DNA of 6,341 nt from Oscillospiraceae bacterium (GTDB taxonomy: Bacteria; Bacillota; Clostridia; Oscillospirales; CAG-272): assembly GCA_009788105.1 (NCBI GenBank), contig WQSD01000078.1:1-6341 (forward strand), read 5' to 3'. Numbering within the stretch: position 1 is the first letter of the stretch; each line of letters begins with the position of its first letter. This document shows positions 1 through 5,062 of the stretch, one piece after another. The notes under the pieces were generated by a model. It had not been told where the DNA came from, did no database searches, and saw only the letters and a list, made by a program, of their open reading frames with translations. Both the position numbers and the translations under genes were made by a program.

Positions 1-7
1 ATTTCAT

Positions 8-92
8 GCTTTTGTGAAGAAAAGTTTTTAGTCCAGTTTTTTTCAAAAAACTGGTCGGGTGTGGGCGGAAAGCCCACGACCTTGACCTTTTT
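8..92 (+). repeat. Interspersed two-hairpin repeat, copy A
   Basis: This 85-base copy matches the reverse complement of 2576-2660 at about 74 of 85 positions, with no gaps. It contains an A/T-rich hairpin (CCAGTTTTTT pairing with AAAAAACTGG, 33-54) and a GC hairpin (GTGGGC, loop GGAAA, GCCCAC, 61-77), followed by GACCTTGACCTTTTT. Compared with the other copies, the second pair of the first hairpin is C-G here and A-T there, a compensatory change that argues the structure is kept. It lies about 140 bases upstream of the tepA-like gene. Its function is unknown. Confidence 0.85.
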
Positions 93-111
93 CTACAGTC
101 TGGGACATACT
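82..111 (+). promoter_or_regulatory. Possible sigma-A-like promoter at the edge of repeat A
   Basis: TTGACC (82-87) resembles a -35 box. CATACT (106-111), 18 bases downstream, matches TATAAT at four of six positions. The -35 would come from the conserved end of repeat A and read toward the protease/deacetylase operon. This is only a consensus match. Copy C has the same TTGACC but no visible -10. Confidence 0.25.
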
Positions 112-128
112 CACGACTATTATATCAT

Positions 129-175
129 GTTCTTACGCCTGACGGGCGAGTGAATCGCCCTGACGGCGAAAGAAC
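129..175 (+). promoter_or_regulatory. Long hairpin upstream of tepA, flanked by 9-bp direct repeats
   Basis: The pairing is GTTCTT/AAGAAC, an A-A mismatch, CGCC/GGCG, a symmetric internal loop TGAC/TGAC (which permits tandem G-A pairs), then GGGCGA/TCGCCC closed by loop GTGAA. The 9-mer ATTATATCA stands at both sides (119-127 and 188-196). It could be a leader-RNA structure of the downstream operon or a small mobile palindrome with a target duplication. There is no U-tract after it, so a simple terminator is unlikely. Confidence 0.6.
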
Positions 176-230
176 TATCACAAAAACATTATATCACATA
201 AAATCGAATTTGTAAAGAGAGGCACGAAAA

Positions 231-1007
231 ATGTCAGATATTTTCAAAAATTTATTTACCCGCCCTCCCGCCGACTGCGAAAATTTGCCAGAGGACGAGG
301 GCAACGAAGGTAACGAGCAAGAGGACAGCGAGGAAGATTGTGAGGGTGGGGGCGAGCAATTAGAAAGCATATTCAAGACGGGTGCTGTTATCACAAAAAA
401 AGACAACGCAACCATACACACCATCACTATTATTGGTCAAATTGAGGGGCATTATTTGCTTCCGTCAAGCCAAAAGTCCACCAAATACGAGCATATGATT
501 CCCATTTTGATGGCAACCGAAGAAAGCGAAGCCATTGATGGCTTGCTTCTTCTTATAAACACCGTCGGTGGGGACGTGGAGGCAGGACTTGCTATTGCCG
601 AGCTTATCGCAGGGCTGACAAAACCCACCGTGTCCCTTGTTTTGGGCGGCGGACATTCTATTGGTGTGCCTCTTGCGGTTTCGGCGAAAAAATCGTTCAT
701 TGCCCCAAGTGCCACCATGACCCTGCACCCGGTGCGAATGAACGGACTTGTCATCGGCACAAGCCAGACATTTAATTATTTTCAGCGTATGCAGGACAGA
801 ATCGCCAACTTCGTCACCGGGCACTCGAACATTTCTGACCAACGCTTTCGCGAGCTTATGCTAAACACCGAAGAAATCGCTTCGGACATGGGAACAATCA
901 TCGACGGAGAGCAGGCGGTGCAGGAAGGGCTGATTGACCGAGTAGGAACGCTTTCTGACGCTATCGCTTGCTTGAAAGAGATGATTAAGTCGAACACTCA
1001 CAAATAG
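231..1007 (+). CDS. tepA: ClpP-family serine protease, TepA type
   Basis: This 258-residue protein belongs to the ClpP/crotonase-fold serine proteases, closest to TepA (translocation-enhancing protein) of spore formers. An acidic Glu/Asp-rich N-terminal stretch lies at residues 18-45. The protease domain starts near residue 60. INTVGGDVEAG (110-120) matches the ClpP INSPGG region, GGGHSIG carries the likely nucleophile Ser143, TLHP carries His166, and GTIIDGEQAVQEGLID carries Asp225, so the triad looks complete. No signal peptide is seen; it is probably cytoplasmic or membrane-associated. The ATG start follows GAGAGG (217-222) by 8 bases. The next gene begins 16 bases after the stop and its AGGAG overlaps the TAG, so they probably share a transcript. 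Whether it acts in secretion as reported for TepA, or is a general ClpP-like peptidase, cannot be decided here. Confidence 0.85.
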   Translation: MSDIFKNLFTRPPADCENLPEDEGNEGNEQEDSEEDCEGGGEQLESIFKTGAVITKKDNATIHTITIIGQIEGHYLLPSSQKSTKYEHMIPILMATEESEAIDGLLLLINTVGGDVEAGLAIAELIAGLTKPTVSLVLGGGHSIGVPLAVSAKKSFIAPSATMTLHPVRMNGLVIGTSQTFNYFQRMQDRIANFVTGHSNISDQRFRELMLNTEEIASDMGTIIDGEQAVQEGLIDRVGTLSDAIACLKEMIKSNTHK

Positions 1008-1023
1008 GAGAACAAAAACGAAA

Positions 1024-1815
1024 ATGAAAAGAACAAAAAAAATCATAGCAATTGCACTTGCTGTAGCGATAGCGGTTGCATTACCCATAATTGCCACAGC
1101 ATCATCACACACAGAAACCAAGCCATATAACTGGTATATCCGCAAGGTGGAGGACGGCAAACAGCCCCCCGACTGCCCGGAATTTAAGTTTATCCATAAG
1201 CACGACGGCATTAGCATTGACCGCAACGCCAAAGACGGGGACAAAGTTATCTATCTAACCTTTGACCTTGGATATGACAACGGCAATTCGGCAAGCATTC
1301 TTGAAACCATGAAAAAGCACAATGCCACCGGAGCGTGGTTTATCCTTGACAACGTAATAAACCGCAACTTTGACATTGTTCAGCGTATGATTGATGACGG
1401 TCACGAGGTGTGCAATCACACCGCCCGCCACCCTGACATGGCGAAAATAACCGACCCTGAAATCTTTGCGGAGCAGCTCACCGCCTTGGAGAAGCTGTAT
1501 GAAGAGAAAACAGGTCAATCTCTGTCAAAATTCTACCGCCCGCCCTCCGGTAGTTTTACCGAGCTGAATTTGCGTCACGCCAAAGACCTTGGCTATAAGA
1601 CAGTTTTCTGGAGCATGGCATACGCCGACTGGGACAACAACAAGCAACCTTGCCCCGAGGAGTCCTATCAGCGAATCATGAAGCATACCCACAACGGCAT
1701 GGTGCTGCTATTACACCCCACATCTGCCACAAATGCGGCAATCATGGACAGACTGCTGACCTCATGGACAGAGCAAGGCTATCGCTTTGGCAGTCTTGAG
1801 GAGTTGTGCCAATGA
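1024..1815 (+). CDS. PdaA-like polysaccharide (peptidoglycan) deacetylase
   Basis: This 263-residue NodB-domain (carbohydrate esterase 4) protein most resembles PdaA, the N-acetylmuramic acid deacetylase needed for muramic-delta-lactam in spore cortex. Residues 1-26 are a signal peptide (MKRTKK, hydrophobic core, ATA before SS). The motifs, in order, are TFDLGYDNG (79-87, catalytic base Asp81), HTARHP (132-137, metal-binding His132 and His136), RPPSGSF (172-178), FWSMAYADW (195-203) and LLLHP (228-232, His231). The second Asp of the usual TFDD motif is Leu82; PdaA itself has Asn there, which supports the PdaA branch over PgdA-type enzymes. AGGAG (1006-1010) lies 13 bases before the ATG, a long but workable spacing. 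It overlaps the next deacetylase gene by four bases. A role in cortex is inferred from family; a vegetative wall role is possible. Confidence 0.85.
   Translation: MKRTKKIIAIALAVAIAVALPIIATASSHTETKPYNWYIRKVEDGKQPPDCPEFKFIHKHDGISIDRNAKDGDKVIYLTFDLGYDNGNSASILETMKKHNATGAWFILDNVINRNFDIVQRMIDDGHEVCNHTARHPDMAKITDPEIFAEQLTALEKLYEEKTGQSLSKFYRPPSGSFTELNLRHAKDLGYKTVFWSMAYADWDNNKQPCPEESYQRIMKHTHNGMVLLLHPTSATNAAIMDRLLTSWTEQGYRFGSLEELCQ
1798..1803 (+). promoter_or_regulatory. Ribosome binding site that sets the second deacetylase start
   Basis: GAGGAG lies 8 bases before the ATG at 1812 but only 2 bases before an in-frame GTG at 1806. The ATG is therefore the likely start. The site is inside the end of the upstream gene, as expected for translational coupling. 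Confidence 0.75.
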
Positions 1816-2534
1816 AAAAACTGCTTTTAGGAATAATGGCGACTGTGATTTGTTTACAGTCGCCTGCGGTGTTGCGAGTGCAAGGCAACGAAACCAGCCC
1901 AGTTTACTATAATGACGAAATCGAGCGTATTTTCGCCTATCGTGCTGACGATGACCAAGATGGCGATAAAAAAATCGCCCTGACTTTTGATGACGGGCCT
2001 CATCCCCGCTACACCGATGAGATTTTGGACATCCTAAAGGAGCATGATATTCCTGCCACTTTCTATGTTTTGGGGGAAAATGCCGAGAAATACCCGGATG
2101 TTCTTCGTCGCATTGCGAAAGAGGGTCACGAGTTAGGCAACCACACCTATAACCACAATATCAGCGGCAAAAGCGGGAAGCATATCGCTGAACAATTGCG
2201 GAAAACGGCGGATTTTATCCACGAAACAACAGGGAAACGCCCTGCCACTTTTCGCCCGCCCGGCGGCTTGATTAACAAAGCTGTTAAAGCGGCGGCGAAA
2301 GAGATGGACTATCCCATTATTCTGTGGAGAATCGACCCCCGCGACTGGCGAAATCCTCCTGCGGCACGAATGTTTGACCATGTAAGCGGCGAGGTGAAAT
2401 CGGGAGATGTTATCCTCTTCCACGATTTTAATGTAGCCAACAGCCAAACGCCCGAAGCAGTTCGCAGACTTGTTCCTTTGCTATTAGAGCAGAAGTACGA
2501 GTTTGTGACGGTTAGTGAATTGTTTGGGTTTTAA
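1812..2534 (+). CDS. NodB-domain polysaccharide deacetylase, secreted or membrane-anchored
   Basis: This 240-residue protein is a carbohydrate esterase 4 with all canonical motifs: TFDDGPHPRYT (58-68; Asp60 catalytic, Asp61 metal-binding), NHTYNH (110-115; His111 and His115), RPPGG (148-152), DPRDW (175-179) and LFHD (202-205; His204). The N-terminus, MKKLLLGIMATVICL, is a signal peptide or anchor, so it acts outside the membrane. Unlike its upstream neighbour it keeps the metal-binding Asp, so it probably removes N-acetyl groups from peptidoglycan GlcNAc or a similar polymer. The substrate is not determined by the sequence. The start is ATG at 1812, overlapping the upstream TGA as ATGA, which suggests coupled translation and matched amounts of the two enzymes. 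They share only the NodB fold and distinct motif types, so this is not a recent tandem duplication. Confidence 0.88.
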   Translation: MKKLLLGIMATVICLQSPAVLRVQGNETSPVYYNDEIERIFAYRADDDQDGDKKIALTFDDGPHPRYTDEILDILKEHDIPATFYVLGENAEKYPDVLRRIAKEGHELGNHTYNHNISGKSGKHIAEQLRKTADFIHETTGKRPATFRPPGGLINKAVKAAAKEMDYPIILWRIDPRDWRNPPAARMFDHVSGEVKSGDVILFHDFNVANSQTPEAVRRLVPLLLEQKYEFVTVSELFGF

Positions 2535-2575
2535 GGACTAAATCACACTCCCATGGCATGGGAGTCAGAGTGAAG

Positions 2576-2660
2576 AAAAAGGTCAAGGTCGTGGGCTATG
2601 CGCCCACACCGCACAAGTTTTTTGTAAAAAACTTGACTAAAAACTTCTTCTCGCAAAAGC
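2576..2660 (-). repeat. Interspersed two-hairpin repeat, copy B (inverted)
   Basis: Read on the minus strand, this copy carries the hairpin CAAGTTTTTT/AAAAAACTTG and the hairpin GTGGGC-GCATA-GCCCAC, then GACCTTGACC. Its part 2577-2646 matches copy C (3512-3581) at 69 of 70 positions. It matches copy A at about 87 percent. Confidence 0.9.
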
Positions 2661-2665
2661 ACAGA

Positions 2666-2746
2666 GTGCTTTTGTACCAAAGTTTTTGAAAGTCCAGAAA
2701 ACTTTTTTCAAAAAGTTCCTAAGTGGAGTTTGGGGCAACGCCCCAA
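2666..2746 (+). repeat. Diverged second repeat unit with the same two-hairpin plan
   Basis: The unit begins TGCTTTTG, like copies A and B, and continues with AAAGTTTTT. It has an A/T hairpin (AACTTTTT/AAAAAGTT, 2700-2717) and a GC hairpin (TTGGGGC-AAC-GCCCCAA, 2730-2746). Primary sequence differs from A-C, but the order of elements is the same. It points away from copy B, making the pair head-to-head. Confidence 0.6.
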
Positions 2747-2774
2747 GACAAAAAAGACTTTCTCTTCGGTCTGC

Positions 2775-2801
2775 ACTCCCATGGCACTCGACCATGGGAG
2801 T
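2775..2801. repeat. Perfect 10-bp hairpin upstream of tspO
   Basis: ACTCCCATGG pairs perfectly with CCATGGGAGT around the loop CACTCGA. A related hairpin lies at 2547-2565. No T-run follows, so termination is not clearly supported. It ends 46 bases before the -10 candidate of the next gene. Confidence 0.65.
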
Positions 2802-2847
2802 ATTTGCATATTTAGCGTCTTATATAAATATGTATATAGTGGTATAT

Positions 2848-2866
2848 TATAATGAAACTCGAGGTG
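2848..2866 (+). promoter_or_regulatory. -10 box candidate and ribosome binding site of the tspO-like gene
   Basis: A perfect TATAAT (2848-2853) sits in a very AT-rich stretch. GAGGTG (2861-2866) lies 4 bases before the ATG. No good -35 box is visible at 17 bases. If the -10 is real, the leader is only about 10 bases. TTATAAT (2847-2853) also equals one half of the known PerR operator consensus, but the second half is absent. Confidence 0.4.
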
Positions 2867-2870
2867 CTAC

Positions 2871-3380
2871 ATGAAAATCCCCAACAGTATACGAGTAGAA
2901 TGTCGTGAAATACGCCCGTTTGCCTGCCTGATTGGCGGGATATGCGGTCTAATACTTAGTATAATTTCTTCTTTGCTTGCAGGGAACTTTTTTATATTAT
3001 ATCGTTTTCTGCTTCTTCCGAGAAGTGTTTTCCCGCCAATAATATTTCTTATGTTTCAAAGTCTGCAATTTATCCTTGTAGGTGTGATAATCGGCATAAT
3101 TCTTACCACTCGCCGTCCGCGGGACAGAAAATGGCGTAATTGTGCCTTGCTTTTGCACATTACATATCTAATGTTGTTGGCAATATGGTTTCCCCTTGTG
3201 TTTGGTTCGGTTAGCTTTTTAATGGCACTTGCCGCTGCCATAGTTGCAGCTGTGTTGTGCTTTTACTCTCTCAGATTTACAGCACGAGTAAGCGCCATAG
3301 CCACCATTGCTGCTTTTGTACATTTTTTGTGGCTGACTTATATTGTATGGATGAGTTTTGCGATTGTGATATTAAATTAG
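2871..3380 (+). CDS. Divergent TspO/MBR-family integral membrane protein
   Basis: This 169-residue hydrophobic protein has about five membrane segments (roughly residues 17-38, 56-79, 91-111, 114-133 and 140-168). Family signatures include LLLPRSVFPP (47-56), corresponding to the PP motif of the first loop, IWFPLVFG (105-112), corresponding to WSPLFFG, and HFLWLTYIVWMSFAIVILN (151-169), which aligns without gaps with the C-terminal WVTFATYLNYAIWRLN pattern. Known TspO proteins bind porphyrins and cholesterol-like ligands and are tied to stress responses. Here the tryptophan usually found after the PP motif is absent (around Gln63-Ser64), while Trp154 is kept, so ligand chemistry may differ. 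It appears to be a single-gene unit, since repeats lie on both sides. The family assignment is by motif reading; an unrelated small membrane protein remains possible. Confidence 0.7.
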   Translation: MKIPNSIRVECREIRPFACLIGGICGLILSIISSLLAGNFFILYRFLLLPRSVFPPIIFLMFQSLQFILVGVIIGIILTTRRPRDRKWRNCALLLHITYLMLLAIWFPLVFGSVSFLMALAAAIVAAVLCFYSLRFTARVSAIATIAAFVHFLWLTYIVWMSFAIVILN

Positions 3381-3387
3381 AGCATAA

Positions 3388-3430
3388 ATTGCTCCGTCGA
3401 ATAAACGTTGCGTTTTTTCGGCGGAGCAAT
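3388..3430 (+). terminator. Long hairpin after tspO, possible terminator
   Basis: ATTGCTCCGTCGAA (3388-3401) pairs over all 14 positions with 3417-3430, with one T-G wobble (3397 with 3421). An inner 5-bp stem AAACG-TTG-CGTTT continues it. The wobble favours plus-strand RNA, because the minus strand would have an A-C mismatch there. It begins 7 bases after the tspO stop. No U-tract follows, so it may protect the 3' end or be a small palindromic repeat instead. Confidence 0.55.
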
Positions 3431-3511
3431 AATTCGTGTCAGAACTATTTATACAAAGTCAAGAAAAAGCGGGCAAAAACTTTAGCATAAAGGCTTCAGT
3501 GCAATTATTAA

Positions 3512-3581
3512 AAGTTTTTAGTCAAGTTTTTTTCAAAAAACTTGTGCGGTGTGGGCGCATAGCCCACGACCTTGACCTTTT
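3512..3581 (+). repeat. Interspersed two-hairpin repeat, copy C
   Basis: This 70-base copy is 69/70 identical to the reverse complement of 2577-2646. Hairpins are CAAGTTTTTT/AAAAAACTTG and GTGGGC-GCATA-GCCCAC. It ends in GACCTTGACC and T's, like copy A, and is followed by a GGGCGCCCC-rich stretch. It lies in the 238-base gap between the convergent tspO and kinase-like genes, 37 bases beyond the stop of the latter. The rest of that gap holds the 3388-3430 hairpin and nothing else recognised. Confidence 0.9.
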
Positions 3582-3618
3582 ATTGGGAGGGCGCCCCAAG
3601 GTGTTTCAGATGTCTATA

Positions 3619-4626
3619 TCAATTATAACGATTAGAGAATACATGTAACCTTGCACGATGGCGACGGTCCTCCGCACCTTTAGCCGCGAAATGAATTACC
3701 ACTTTATCCTCTTTCGTTAAATAAAAATCAATGTTCCATTTGTGTTGGCGGCAAATATCTTTTAGCAAGAATATTTCAAGATAATATTCCGGGAATATAA
3801 TGCCAATATCTTTTTTATCTATGGGTGTGAACTGCACTAAATCGTCAAAATCAAACGGGGCTTTGCCGTCCGAGTAGACAAAGTGCAATACATCTTTTGC
3901 TATGCTAACATCAACAGCAACTTGCTTATATTTAGTTTCAAAAAACACTTCGGCTAACTTTATAATAAAAATTTCAAGGGTACTGTATTCATTAAAATGC
4001 ACCCCGTTACCATCATCAATATTCAATCTAATCTTAAAATCAAAGCCGGATTTTTTGAAAACCTCGGCAAACGGCTCTGTCGAGTTAAGTATTTTTTTTA
4101 TGTTTTTGCAGTCTTTTTCCTCATTTCCGATTGTTGCTGTCAACTCTACAATCTTTTTTGTAAGCAAAAGACCTATAAAATCTTTTGTTGTACGCTTACT
4201 GATTTTTTTCGGCACGGAATTTACATCCGCTACACTAAAATGCTTTTTTGCCAAAGAAGTCAGGCAAGCACACAAATCCCGAAATTTCGCTTCTGTTCCT
4301 GCCTCAAACAAGTGCAGTGCATCTATAAATACCCACACACAATATACCTCATTCGCCTGTACGTAAGTGGTTAGCACAGCGTTCATAGGAATTGCGCTGA
4401 ACTGAAATTGGGTAATCAAAGGCTTGTGAATATCATGCTGAGTTTCATATGGGCAAAGTAAATTTTTCGGAAAAGTAATAAATGGCACAATATTTCCGCC
4501 GATTCGTGGCTTTGGAAAAGCGATTTCGGCAATGCGGTTTTTATACACCATTTGCCCGCTTTCTGTTGTAATAAACACAGGCGTGCCAACACTCCACAAA
4601 GGAGAATTTTGTTGTGTGAGTAACAT
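3619..4626 (-). CDS. Degenerate histidine-kinase-like protein, function unknown
   Basis: This 335-residue soluble protein has no clear relative that I recognise. The N-terminus (about 8-55, SPLWSVGTPVFITTESGQM onward) reads like a PAS-type sensor domain. Residues 115-190 are helical. The last 120 residues follow the order of a histidine-kinase ATPase domain: STLEIFIIKLAEVFFE (215-230) at the N-box position, VYSDGKAPFDFDDL (250-263) at the D-x-G position, and YYLEIFLLKDICRQHKWNIDF (281-301) at the GLGL helix. The N-box Asn, the GLGL glycines and an obvious phosphoacceptor His are missing, so catalysis is doubtful. The start is ATG 4626, after AAAAGG with 8 bases of spacing; an ATG at 4710 would overlap perR by 50 bases. 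It follows perR by 34 bases and may be co-transcribed. The kinase-like reading is inference. Confidence 0.6.
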   Translation of the reverse strand: MLLTQQNSPLWSVGTPVFITTESGQMVYKNRIAEIAFPKPRIGGNIVPFITFPKNLLCPYETQHDIHKPLITQFQFSAIPMNAVLTTYVQANEVYCVWVFIDALHLFEAGTEAKFRDLCACLTSLAKKHFSVADVNSVPKKISKRTTKDFIGLLLTKKIVELTATIGNEEKDCKNIKKILNSTEPFAEVFKKSGFDFKIRLNIDDGNGVHFNEYSTLEIFIIKLAEVFFETKYKQVAVDVSIAKDVLHFVYSDGKAPFDFDDLVQFTPIDKKDIGIIFPEYYLEIFLLKDICRQHKWNIDFYLTKEDKVVIHFAAKGAEDRRHRARLHVFSNRYN

Positions 4627-4634
4627 ACGGTTTT

Positions 4635-4640
4635 CCTTTT
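4635..4640 (-). promoter_or_regulatory. Weak ribosome binding site deciding the kinase-like start
   Basis: On the minus strand AAAAGG lies 8 bases before the ATG at 4626-4624, in the short gap after the perR stop. It favours this start over the upstream ATG at 4710, which lies inside perR. Confidence 0.5.
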
Positions 4641-4660
4641 TCTTTTTGTGCGGACACGCT

Positions 4661-5041
4661 CTATGCGCACTTGTTGCATTTCCCGCGTAAATTTGTAGTG
4701 CAAATAGCAACGGAATATCCTTTTTGTTGCAAATGACTTTCTAACTTAATATGTTTTTGCTCGAAATCAACATCACTTACTTCCCCGCATGTGTCACAAA
4801 TAAAGTGAATGTGGTTTGAAATGTCCGCGTCGTAACGCTCGTGACCGCCGACAGTGGCAACAGACTGAATAGTTCCATCTTCCCGAAATTTTTTCAAATT
4901 ACGATAAACAGTAGCAATGCCTATGCCGGGATATTCAGCTTTAAGTTCGTTATAAATCCACTCAGCAGATGGGTGAGATTTTGTTGAGCGAAGTTTTTTC
5001 AAAATTGCTTCGCGTTTTTGGCTATGATATGTAGTTTTCAC
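4661..5041 (-). CDS. perR: Fur-family regulator, PerR type
   Basis: This 126-residue DNA-binding repressor of the Fur family is closest to PerR, which senses peroxide through bound iron or manganese. A winged helix covers residues 5-62, with HPSAEWIYNEL (23-33) and recognition-helix text GIATVYRNLKKF (41-52). The metal-site candidates are His23, Asp71, His77, His79 and an Asp at 90 or 92; the Asp rather than Glu at the last position is typical of PerR over Fur. Two CxxC pairs (Cys82/85 and Cys122/125) form the structural zinc site. The start chosen is GTG 5041, since GAGG (5048-5051) lies 6 bases upstream and the family N-terminus fits; longer frames to 5122 run into the methyltransferase gene. 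Its gene follows that gene by 16 bases. The subtype call rests on motif comparison. Confidence 0.85.
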   Translation of the reverse strand: MKTTYHSQKREAILKKLRSTKSHPSAEWIYNELKAEYPGIGIATVYRNLKKFREDGTIQSVATVGGHERYDADISNHIHFICDTCGEVSDVDFEQKHIKLESHLQQKGYSVAICTTNLRGKCNKCA

Positions 5042-5047
5042 ACTATA

Positions 5048-5062
5048 CCTCGTTGTATTATA
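5048..5062 (-). promoter_or_regulatory. perR ribosome binding site with TATAAT immediately upstream
   Basis: On the minus strand, TATAAT (5062-5057) overlaps the TAA stop of the methyltransferase gene, and GAGG (5051-5048) precedes the GTG start by 6 bases. The GAGG decides the GTG start. The TATAAT as a -10 box is uncertain: no good -35 is seen and transcription would begin at about the ribosome site itself. Confidence 0.4.

Larger units (their letters stand above)
2546..2801. repeat. Composite head-to-head repeat filling the gap before tspO
   Basis: This region explains most of the 336-base gap 2535-2870. From left to right it has a hairpin ACTCCCATG/CATGGGAGT (2547-2565), an inverted repeat unit (copy B, 2576-2660), a central palindrome CAAAAGCAC-AGA-GTGCTTTTG (2654-2674), a second unit in the opposite orientation (from 2666 to about 2746), and a closing hairpin ACTCCCATGG/CCATGGGAGT (2775-2801). 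The 13-mer CACTCCCATGGCA occurs at both ends (2546-2558 and 2774-2786). No convincing coding frame is present. Confidence 0.75.

Noticed and set aside
2821..2853. Complete PerR operator in front of the tspO-like gene
   Set aside because: Only one half, TTATAAT, is present; the second half does not match, and AT-rich promoters often contain this heptamer.
2686..2874. 62-codon open frame upstream of tspO
   Set aside because: It runs through hairpins of the composite repeat, has no ribosome site and no family resemblance.
8..3581. The three repeats as a CRISPR array
   Set aside because: There are only three copies, kilobases apart and in both orientations, with genes between them and no cas genes.
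3257..3648. Two plus-strand open frames around the tspO end and repeat C
   Set aside because: One is out of frame inside tspO and continues through a hairpin; the other lies over repeat C and the end of the minus-strand gene. Neither has protein-like composition.
3902..4374. Two plus-strand frames of 154 and 125 codons
   Set aside because: They are antisense to the kinase-like gene, without ribosome sites or recognisable motifs.
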